Positions 1 to 6,900 of a stretch of DNA of 9,202 nucleotides are shown piece after piece. The DNA is from Anaerolineales bacterium UBA6668. GTDB taxonomy: Bacteria > Chloroflexota > Anaerolineae > Anaerolineales > UBA6668. The stretch is taken from assembly GCA_002455215.1 (NCBI GenBank), contig DKKK01000108.1, positions 1-9,202 of the forward strand. Reading direction: 5' to 3'. A program made the position numbers and the translations under genes. Within the stretch, counting starts at the first letter, position 1; every line of letters begins with the position of its first letter. Below the pieces are notes generated by a model, which had not been told where the DNA came from, searched no databases, and saw only the letters and a list, made by a program, of their open reading frames with translations.

Positions 1-63
1 CGGTTCAAAGTTTCGGAAAGATTGCAGGTTCGTAACGAACTGGGGACAAATCGTGGCACGAGA

Positions 64-83
64 ACAAATTTGTCATTTAAATG
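64..83. repeat. Two abutting perfect 10-bp palindromes
   Basis: ACAAATTTGT (64-73) is directly followed by CATTTAAATG (74-83); each is its own reverse complement. A related inverted pair, TGTCATTT (71-78) and AAATGACA (143-150), brackets the next 70 bases. Such sites could bind dimeric regulators, or they could be the remains of a degenerate interspersed inverted repeat. AT-rich palindromes also arise by chance, so function is not shown. Confidence 0.3.
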
Positions 84-436
84 CGATCAATCTTGACATA
101 GATGCTACAAATTTCTCGCTACAGGACAGTTCGTGATGCTCGAAATGACAGACAGTGTAATCACACGAGCCAATTTACAACGCACAAAACAAGACGAAAC
201 CCGTTTGGCAGAGTTCGATTCGCATTTTCCGAAAAACTGAACCGCACCCAGTAAATTGGGTAATACACTTTAATATTGGGCACTTGTACAGGCTGTATTC
301 GCGTTTCCAAAGAGAACATTTCCCATCATTCGTTGGGTCGATTTTATTTTTGAGATAGGGTTAGTGAGAAAAATAAGTCAATGATTAGAGATTCCGGAAT
401 ATACTAAAATCAAATAAAATTATTACGACCTGTATA

Positions 437-466
437 TCGACAATAGTACCGATGGTATGCTATACT
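437..466 (+). promoter_or_regulatory. Candidate sigma70-type promoter
   Basis: TCGACA (437-442) matches TTGACA at five of six positions. It is followed after 18 bases by TATACT (461-466), which matches TATAAT at five of six and is preceded by TGC, an extended -10 arrangement. Transcription would start near 473, giving gene 1 a leader of almost 390 nt. It is the best promoter-like match I found upstream of gene 1. It could equally drive a short RNA ending at the hairpin near 543-575. Chloroflexota promoter rules are poorly known, so this is a pattern match only. Confidence 0.4.
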
Positions 467-542
467 CTGGCAATGGTAAATAAAAGGTATTAAGAATTTG
501 CTTCGTATGTAAAGTGGTAGTAGTAAGAGTATTCAAGATGTA

Positions 543-575
543 GGGTAACGTTTGGTTACTCAAAGTTTGTTTTTT
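543..575 (+). terminator. Weak intrinsic-terminator-like hairpin in the leader
   Basis: Bases 543-549 pair with 555-561 (seven pairs, one of them G-U) around a 5-nt loop. After four more bases comes a T-rich run, TTTGTTTTTT (566-575). The stem is short and AT-rich, so termination would be weak or conditional. About 100 nt downstream of the candidate promoter, it could end a small RNA or act as an attenuator before gene 1. Confidence 0.3.
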
Positions 576-775
576 CGCGACTGGGAAAAGAACGACTTTC
601 GAGTGTACTGAGCAGAGAGGAGTAGTCCATCATCTTGTTGAAAGTAGGTAAAGCAAATTTTCGTAAAGTTTCGGCAGTAAAGAATTTCCCTGATTCTGCA
701 GAGAAGTAATGGGCAAGTCTAAAGTCTGTTGTCTATAGAATCCTGCTGGATTTGGTTGTGTTCAACGTTTAAGTA

Positions 776-823
776 GTGCGTTAGCTAATAGCTTAGCTAT
801 TAGCTTAGCTATTAGCAATGCAC
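776..823 (+). repeat. Large hairpin before gene 1, built on a triplicated 12-bp repeat
   Basis: The 12-bp unit TTAGCTATTAGC occurs three times in tandem (781-792, 793-804, 805-816); the first copy differs at one base (788). Because the unit contains GCTATTAGC and the first copy GCTAATAGC, the array is also an inverted repeat. Pairing runs 776-782 with 817-823 (one G-U), a bulged A at 783, 784-793 with 807-816, a T-T mismatch, then 795-798 with 802-805 around a 3-nt loop, about 21 pairs in all. It ends 24 bases before the GGAG of gene 1 and is followed by CTTTATT. It may be a regulator operator, an mRNA stability or translation-control hairpin, or an attenuator. Confidence 0.6.
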
Positions 824-847
824 CTTTATTAAAGTTGGTCAAAAAAT

Positions 848-851
848 GGAG
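848..851 (+). promoter_or_regulatory. Ribosome binding site of gene 1
   Basis: GGAG lies 8 bases before the ATG at 860. The same GGAG-N8-ATG layout appears at gene 3, which supports both start choices. Confidence 0.7.
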
Positions 852-859
852 ATTGTATT

Positions 860-2941
860 ATGCAAAAAGTAGTTGTTTATGGGAAGAAAGGAATTGCCTT
901 GGTTTTCGCTTTTTTGATTGTCGGTAGTATTCTTTTTGTACGCGCTTCTTGGGCGCAAACAAGCGAGAATTGCCCATCGGGAGTGTATATTAAAAGTTGC
1001 TTGGGGCTGATGCCGGCTGTGCAAACTGGTTCGGACTCGCCCTCCAGCCTTTTGTCAATCACTGCCAGTGGGTTGTATGACCCCTATACAGTGACACCCT
1101 TTAGCGGCTACCCCGAATCTGTTACATTGGGCTTTTATAGTGGAGATTTTCTGCGCGATGCAGTGCTGAGTACGGGCACCGATGGCACTTCGAGTGACAA
1201 TAGCGTGCATTTGTTTACCCAAGCGGGCGGGAATTTGACTTACAGCGCACCGAGCCAACCGGCAGGAACCAGCCCAATTGCCATTGCCAGTGGCGATTTG
1301 AACGAAGATGGCTTGGCAGATGTTGCTGTCGTCAACAAAGATAACAATACGGTGGGCATTTTTATGAGAAATGCCAGTGGCGGACTGGGCGCCATGCAGA
1401 CATTAGCAACCGGCACGCAACCGGACGGTATTGTGGTGGGTGATTTTAACGCCGACTTAAAGTACGATCTGGCAGTCAGCCATGCCGGGAGCCATTATGT
1501 GTCGCTTTTCCTACAAATCGGCAATGGCACATTTAGCACCCAAATTGATTATCCGCTGGTGTTAACCGGATTTAATGAGTTGGAGATGGGCGACCTGAAT
1601 AGCGATGGCTTGGACGACCTGGTGCTACTGCGCGGGTCATTTGCCAGTGAGCATGTGGTCATCTTCTTGCAAACGGCAAGTGGAACCCTTGCTTCACCCA
1701 GCTACCTGACAGTGGTGGATGGTGGCTATGTGGCGCACGGTTTGGCTGTCGGGGATATCAACAATGACGGACGAGATGACATTGCCGTGACGGCGGGCGG
1801 CAATGCCCCGAGTGCCTACCTTAATGTGTTCTTGCAAACAAGTGGCGGTAGCTTGCCAACAACGCCCACCACTTATGCCGCCAACGATTTACCCGATGCA
1901 GTGGAAATTGGCGACATCAACCACGATGGACGCAACGATGTGGTGGCGGTTCATGCCACTTGGTCAGAACTTTCCACCTGGCTTCAAAATGTCAGCGGCA
2001 CGCTGGACACAGCAGTGTCCGATGCCTTGCCTTACCGCGATTTTTACCGACCCGACTCGCTGGCCTTAGGTGATGTAGATGACGATGGCTTTACCGATGT
2101 CGTCATTGCCAATAAAAGCACCACATCTGCCAACACCGGGCTAGTGGTGTTGAAAAACGCAAAGAGCGGGGGAGCACCGCGCGTGCGAATCACCGACCCG
2201 CTCCTACCCAAAATTGTGAGGGGTGGAAGTACGCAAACCATTGCCGGCGTAACCAGCGAGATAAGTGGAAATATGCAAATTAGCATTGACCGTGGTTTGA
2301 CCTGGACCCCGTTTAACCCTGCATTATCTTGGAGCCGAATTTGGACCGCTCCAACAATTGACAAAAAATATGTGGTGCTTCGCATTCGGCACACCAACAG
2401 TTCCAGCAACACCAGTTGGGCTTATGTGGAACAACGCTATCTAGTAGATTATTCACCACCGACTGGCTCGATTGTCATCAATGACGAGGATGACTTCACC
2501 CTGACAACCACCGTCACACTGACCTTAGCGGCAAGCGACAACGGCGAAGTGGTCTGTGAGATGCGCTTGCGCAATGCTGGGGATGCGTGGGGTAGTTGGA
2601 TTGCTTACGCAGACAGTGTGGCAAATTGGCAACTAACGAGCGGCTGGGGAACGCGCATGGTGGAGGTGGAATATAAAGATTGTTACGGCAATGTTTCTGC
2701 GACCTATTCGGACAGCATCCAACTGGTTGGACCCCAGATTTACCTGCCTATTCTATTCAAAGACTATACCGCCCCAACCGCCACTCCAACGCCCACATCT
2801 ACACCCACATCTACGCCTACGCAAACGCCAACAGCGACGCTCACAGCGACGCCTACGCAAACAGCGACCAGTACCCCAACTGCAACTTCTACGAACACGC
2901 CCACAACAACTGCAACAGCAACTGCAACAGCAACTCCGTAA
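860..2941 (+). CDS. Exported FG-GAP/VCBS seven-bladed beta-propeller protein with Ig-like domains
   Basis: This 693-residue protein is probably secreted or surface-attached and likely acts in adhesion or ligand binding, as integrin-alpha-like propellers do. Residues 1-32 form a Sec signal peptide (Lys-Lys, hydrophobic core, likely cleavage after ASWA). Seven FG-GAP/VCBS blades follow at a period of about 50 residues, with Asp landmarks at 96, 146, 195, 245, 299, 352 and 405. Five blades keep a full calcium-loop motif such as DLNEDGLAD or DINNDGRDD; blade 1 has lost the loop, and the second loop (DFNADLKYD) lacks the usual Gly. Residues about 441-530 and 533-622 look like two Ig-like domains, the second of the PPTGSIVIN type with GNVSATYSD near its end. 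The LP motif IYLPILFK (627-634) precedes a Thr/Pro/Ala/Ser tail to the stop; no LPxTG, membrane segment or other anchor is seen. The start is supported by GGAG at 8 nt. It probably heads an operon with gene 2. The fold is well supported; the ligand and the surface role are inference. Confidence 0.88.
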   Translation: MQKVVVYGKKGIALVFAFLIVGSILFVRASWAQTSENCPSGVYIKSCLGLMPAVQTGSDSPSSLLSITASGLYDPYTVTPFSGYPESVTLGFYSGDFLRDAVLSTGTDGTSSDNSVHLFTQAGGNLTYSAPSQPAGTSPIAIASGDLNEDGLADVAVVNKDNNTVGIFMRNASGGLGAMQTLATGTQPDGIVVGDFNADLKYDLAVSHAGSHYVSLFLQIGNGTFSTQIDYPLVLTGFNELEMGDLNSDGLDDLVLLRGSFASEHVVIFLQTASGTLASPSYLTVVDGGYVAHGLAVGDINNDGRDDIAVTAGGNAPSAYLNVFLQTSGGSLPTTPTTYAANDLPDAVEIGDINHDGRNDVVAVHATWSELSTWLQNVSGTLDTAVSDALPYRDFYRPDSLALGDVDDDGFTDVVIANKSTTSANTGLVVLKNAKSGGAPRVRITDPLLPKIVRGGSTQTIAGVTSEISGNMQISIDRGLTWTPFNPALSWSRIWTAPTIDKKYVVLRIRHTNSSSNTSWAYVEQRYLVDYSPPTGSIVINDEDDFTLTTTVTLTLAASDNGEVVCEMRLRNAGDAWGSWIAYADSVANWQLTSGWGTRMVEVEYKDCYGNVSATYSDSIQLVGPQIYLPILFKDYTAPTATPTPTSTPTSTPTQTPTATLTATPTQTATSTPTATSTNTPTTTATATATATP
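2766..2938 (+). repeat. Thr/Pro-coding low-complexity tract at the 3' end of gene 1
   Basis: About 57 codons are almost only Thr, Pro, Ala and Ser, as degenerate ACN-CCN and ACN-GCN runs, with a purer short-period stretch (gcaact/gcaaca) near 2911-2934. The tract forms an extended, probably wall-spanning or disordered tail. Short-period DNA of this kind is prone to slippage, which could shift the stop codon of gene 1 or fuse it towards gene 2. Confidence 0.7.
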
Positions 2942-2957
2942 ATCAGAGTAAATTCTA

Positions 2958-3839
2958 ATGAAGATGTTACAAGCTATACTCGACACGGCTAGAAACTGCG
3001 GTTTTTTCCTTAAAGAAAAAAGCGCAAATTTGACCCGTGTCGGGTATAACCAGAGTCGGGCAATCCTGCTACTGGCATGGTTGATGGTTCTCATCAGCGG
3101 TGCTAGTTGGGCATTTCTGCAAAGCCAAGCGGGCACGGTGCAAGCGGCACCGTTTGCTTTGCCAACGGTTACACCTACCCGCACGCCGGTGGTTACCTGC
3201 CCACCCGTCTGCAAAGTTTTTCTGCCGCTGGTGGTGAAGGAATATCCGTGGAAAGGCGTTTCGGGCTGGGTGACGTTTGAAGGGAACGCCATTTCTGGCA
3301 TCATCGTCACCCTGCAACGGGAGCAAGGCGGTACGTGGAGCAACCTGCTCACCGTAGTTACCAACGCCGCTGGCGAATATGCCTTCCCGAGTGCGCCCGC
3401 TTTAGGGGTAGGAGAAAAATATCGCGTGGTTTATAGCAATAGCACAGACTATACCAAGTTGCGTTATTGGCAAACGGAAGCACTCTCCAGCTACACGGCA
3501 CAGCAGAACGTGCAACTGACGAGTTTTGATGTGTCAGACATTGCGCTGTTGACACCCGCCAATGGCAGTGTGTTGTCGCCGACTGCATTTAGCCTGACTT
3601 GGCAAGTGCGTGCGGCAAGCCCAAGCGATGTCTATCAAGTGTATTTTTACAATACGATTTTCCAAAAAGTGGCGGAAAGTAGCCCTGTGGGTTACGCCGG
3701 CAGTGTGTCGTTTACGGCTTTACCCAGCGGATTAAATCCCAATACCGACTATCAGTGGGGCGTCACCATTGCAATGGGTGATGGGCGAATGGGTGAAAGC
3801 TACTACCGGCGCACGGTGCGCTGGGAAGAACCCAATTAG
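2958..3839 (+). CDS. Small exported protein with Cna-B/carboxypeptidase-regulatory-like and Fn3-like domains
   Basis: This is a 293-residue protein with no catalytic motif that I recognise; it is probably a structural or binding accessory at the cell surface. It has an unusually long basic N-region (residues 1-34), a hydrophobic core at about 35-54, and possible signal cleavage after GASWA (52) or after VQA (63). A short Thr/Pro linker with a CPPVC pair (Cys81, Cys85) leads into the LP motif VFLPLVVK (87-94). Residues about 101-190 resemble a carboxypeptidase-regulatory or Cna-B fold (GWVTFEGNAISGIIVTL, then TNAAGEYAF). Residues about 194-290 resemble an Fn3 domain (LTPANGSVLSP, LTW, NPNTDYQWGV). 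It starts 16 nt after gene 1, implying co-transcription. The ATG at 2958 has only a weak AGAG (2945-2948); an in-frame ATG at 2964 is further from it, and no other credible start precedes the hydrophobic core. The first codons contain a large inverted repeat (see 2975-3048). Export is well supported; domain naming is moderate. Confidence 0.82.
   Translation: MKMLQAILDTARNCGFFLKEKSANLTRVGYNQSRAILLLAWLMVLISGASWAFLQSQAGTVQAAPFALPTVTPTRTPVVTCPPVCKVFLPLVVKEYPWKGVSGWVTFEGNAISGIIVTLQREQGGTWSNLLTVVTNAAGEYAFPSAPALGVGEKYRVVYSNSTDYTKLRYWQTEALSSYTAQQNVQLTSFDVSDIALLTPANGSVLSPTAFSLTWQVRAASPSDVYQVYFYNTIFQKVAESSPVGYAGSVSFTALPSGLNPNTDYQWGVTIAMGDGRMGESYYRRTVRWEEPN
2975..3048 (+). repeat. 74-nt nested inverted repeat inside the start of gene 2
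   Basis: TATACTCGACACGG (2975-2988) pairs with CCGTGTCGGGTATA (3035-3048) over 14 positions without gaps; 13 pairs are Watson-Crick and one is G-U. Inside it, 2997-3008 (TGCGGTTTTTTC) pairs with 3015-3026 (GAAAAAAGCGCA) with one G-G mismatch and a 6-nt loop, and AAA/TTT (2993-2995 with 3029-3031) adds to the stem. The whole segment can fold as one long hairpin starting 17 nt after the A of the ATG. It encodes the odd extended N-region of the signal sequence. It may control translation or mRNA stability, or be a small inserted palindromic element that lengthened the N-terminus. Confidence 0.7.
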
Positions 3840-3844
3840 CAGAC

Positions 3845-3882
3845 TGGGTGGACGTGCCTCCCGAGCGGGGCGTGTTCACCCA
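3845..3882 (+). terminator. Intergenic hairpin after gene 2 (terminator or processing hairpin)
   Basis: Bases 3845-3860 pair with 3867-3882 over 16 positions without gaps, counting several G-U pairs, around a 6-nt loop CCGAGC. It begins five bases after the gene 2 stop. No run of T follows directly, only the mixed stretch near 3891-3913, so it is more likely a weak terminator, an RNA-processing or 3'-end-protecting hairpin that lowers gene 3 expression, than a strong terminator. On the opposite strand the G-U pairs become A-C mismatches, which favours a + strand RNA role. Confidence 0.45.
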
Positions 3883-3977
3883 ACGAGAAGGTTTGATTTG
3901 AAATCTTGATTTAGCTGGTAGCGGACGCAAACACAACTTTCCGCACTGTGCCAGAGAGACTGCTTTGAAGAAACAGT

Positions 3978-3981
3978 GGAG
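3978..3981 (+). promoter_or_regulatory. Ribosome binding site that decides the gene 3 start
   Basis: GGAG lies only 2 bases before the ATG at 3984 but 8 bases before the in-frame ATG at 3990. The 8-base spacing equals that of gene 1, so 3990 is the preferred start; choosing 3984 would add only Met-Lys. Confidence 0.6.
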
Positions 3982-3989
3982 CAATGAAA

Positions 3990-6900
3990 ATGAAAAGCAA
4001 AAAGATAGTGCATCATAGTATTAATTTGGTAGTCGCCACAGCACTCTTGCTGGGCAGTTTCCAGCCGGCAGTGGCGGCTGTGCCGCAAGTTGCCATGCCA
4101 ACAGCCAATGCCAGTGTTTGGTGGCAGAACTTGCTGACTTGGTTGGGGCTATCTCAACCCAGCGACAACACGCTGTGGGTGGAAGGGAGCGATGAGAACG
4201 CCGCCTTAGCACCCCAGCCCTATCAGCCGGGCACGGTCAAGGGCATCTACCAAAGCGAAAACGAACTGCACCCAGTCTTTTTGCCGATTGTGCTCAACCA
4301 AGCGGCGGAAACCGAAGCCCCTACTGCCAGCCCAACACCGACTGCGTCAGAAGAATATCAGCCGACAGAAACACCTACAACAACTGCAACTCAAGAGAAC
4401 ATCGTTAAGGGGGCAAGACCCGGCACAAAAAATGAAATTGCCCCGGATTTTCAGGCAAGGGTGAGTACAGCGAATTGGGTTGAAAAAGATCTGGGTTATC
4501 AGGTATATATTTCTTTTCCGAATGAAGATGATTTGAATATTTCTCAGCCTGTACCCACTAGAAAAATTTACGAATTTGAGACTGCAAGTACAACAGTCAC
4601 TGTGATTACCGAACAAACAATCGCCGAATTTAACACCTTAGAAAACGAGTTGAAGGCAAGCGATGTTTCAAAACAAGTGCCCGTAACGATTAAAGGGATT
4701 CCTGTGACTCGAATGATTGACTCAGGAACTTGTGATAGCATTTATCTAGAATTAGGTCTATCGTGGATACATTTCATTGAAACCCCAAAAGGCGACACTT
4801 GTAGTAATGAAATTTTGCCCCAAATTTTTGGAACTTTACATATAACAATCAATATAGATGAAAGTTTGGAATCGCTACTATCACCCAATATGGGAAGAGC
4901 CACGAGTGCACAACCAATACATGGAAAACCCGGTTTGTTGTTGCCCTACTTTTCTGCACTGTTGGCAGGGTCATATGACCGAGTTGCTGTGGTCAGTTAT
5001 GTCACTACATATTGGAATCAATGCAACAATGCAAATGGGACATATCTAATCAACTGTTCTGACCATTATGACGGCGCAAACTTCGTAGCAAATGCTTTAG
5101 CCGCTGGAAATTTCTCAAACTTAGATGCGGGTACTCATTTTGTAAACCCGGTTAGTACGGGATATAGCGATGTAGCCTTAAGCAACGACCAACAATCCTA
5201 TATGTCTTCCATAAAGGCCAGTATTGGGATGACATCCGCTGATTTAGGACAAAATCAACCTAGCCCATCTGGATTGCAAACTGGCGATGTGATGTTTATT
5301 AGCGCAAATGGGGGCAGTAGTTTTGGTCACAGTGCGATTGTAGTTGGATTTTCAGGGACTACCGCACAAATTGGGTTGCACAGTGTGTATTGGGCAGGAA
5401 CTTGGCAATACGGAAAAATCAATATTGACTACGATGCAATAACGGTTACTGGTGGAGCCAATCATTTATATCGCTTTTATCTGGTTCCAAACGGCTCTTC
5501 CGGCGGACCCACGCCCACTACAGATCCAAATACAACCCCAATGGCAACCAACACGCCTGCGCCGACAGCCACGCCCTCCGCAGTGGATCCCAAATTGTGG
5601 GTTGGGCTAAACGTGGTACGCAACACCGAATTGGAGAATACTTCGGTGAATTTCAACTTTGTCGCACGTAATACCGATGCCTATTACGGCACAAAATCCT
5701 TTCAGCTACGGGTACGGATAGGAAGCACAATTTTGAACACAGTCGCCTGCAATAATATTCCAGCGGAGGGCGACCCGAATATCAACCCCAGCCCCGCAAA
5801 CTGCTACTACTCTGCCGACTATACATTCCCATCTGCGGCAAATTATGTGGCATGTGCAGAAATCAACATCAATGGCAGTTGGGTTGCCATTTCAGAAGAA
5901 ACCAGCCGCCCGGTTAATGATTGTGCCAATTTCAGCATTTTGGATAAAGACGATGTGCAGGTTGCCTTAACCCAACCTTTGACGTTGGATTTTGAGTTAC
6001 TGCCGCATACGGGAGGCACCAACACGGCAAAATTTCTTGCCGCACACCTAAATATTAGCGGCGCCGGTCAAACAGTCTCCGAATACTATCGCGCACGCGT
6101 GGTGGATCCAAACGATAATAGCCAGATTTTTAGCCAAACCTTCCCGGAAGTTGGCGCAATCACGTTATCTCCCGGTGCTAGCTATTCATACGCACAATCA
6201 CAGTATTTTGATATTTCGGGTGTGTATGAAGTGCTTGCCGAACATAAAGTTTTGGGCACTTGGTTCTCTTTGCTGGGGAACAACCGTGCCTTGTTCCGCG
6301 TACTGTTCCCCCCGCCACCGGTTGAAGATACCACTTCCGGCGATGGGGACAACGAAGTAGATAATTCGCAAGACCCGGTCAATACGCTCACCGGCAATTA
6401 CCACTCCAAGTTGACCGATATGCTGGAGACCACGCCGGGCTTGGGCATGCAAGTGGAACGCTGGTACAATGCGCTCACTGCCCCCAATGTGAACGGACCC
6501 TTTGGCAAGGGTACTAGTTGGGAATATGGCATGTATGTCACCTGGCGCACGGACAAAACCGCGCTGGTGAAGTTTGGCGATGGCGAAGTGAGCTACTACA
6601 TTGGGCAGGGCGATTTATCCAGCATGGCAGGTACCTACTTGCGCGAAGGGCAATATTCGGATGGCGAGCTGGTGCGCAATGCGGACGACACCGCCTACCT
6701 GCTCATGCCCGACCAAACGCGCTATGACTTTGCCGCAGACGGCAAATTAACCCGCATTAGCAACCTGTACCCAGCGGAAATCAACCTGACTTACACGGCG
6801 GGCAAACTGTCTAGCATCACCCATTCCAACGGCGTGGTGTGGACGGTCACTTGGAGCGGCAATACCATCCGCCACATCAGCAGTTCCAGCGGGCAAGCGG

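Larger units (their letters stand above)
1..859. other. AT-rich non-coding region upstream of the gene cluster
   Basis: No reading frame on either strand gives a convincing protein here. The segment is AT-rich (for example 14 of 60 bases are G or C at 361-420), unlike the GC-rich end of gene 3. The only notable frame is a 34-codon ATG frame at 136-240 with a weak AGGA upstream, which I do not call a gene. What it does hold is listed separately: two adjacent palindromes, a candidate promoter, a terminator-like hairpin and a large hairpin with tandem repeats. A perfect palindrome ATTCCGGAAT lies at 391-400, followed by a TATACT hexamer (400-405) without a matching -35. I see no tRNA or recognisable riboswitch. 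The region is best read as a long regulatory leader, possibly with a small RNA. Confidence 0.6.

Noticed and set aside
136..240. A 34-codon ATG frame on the + strand; with one internal TGA (94-96) the same frame is open from base 1
   Set aside because: It could be a small protein or a gene remnant, but the ribosome binding site is weak, no motif is recognisable, and this length with one stop is easily reached by chance.
246..261. Small hairpin ACCCA...TGGGT with a 6-nt loop
   Set aside because: Only five pairs and no T-run or adjacent gene end; too weak to call a terminator.
7..674. Direct repeat AAAGTTTCGG at 7-16 and 665-674
   Set aside because: A single shared 10-mer in AT-rich DNA of this length is within chance, and the flanks do not extend the match, so I do not read it as attachment sites.
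2753..3364. A 203-codon minus-strand frame spanning the ends of genes 1 and 2
   Set aside because: Its Arg/Cys-rich C-terminus is only the complement of the Thr/Pro repeat tract, and it overlaps two well-supported + strand genes.
4858..5049. A 63-codon + strand frame inside gene 3 in another frame
   Set aside because: It overlaps the AT-rich amidase-like segment of the continuous gene 3 frame, which shows family motifs; the alternative frame shows none.
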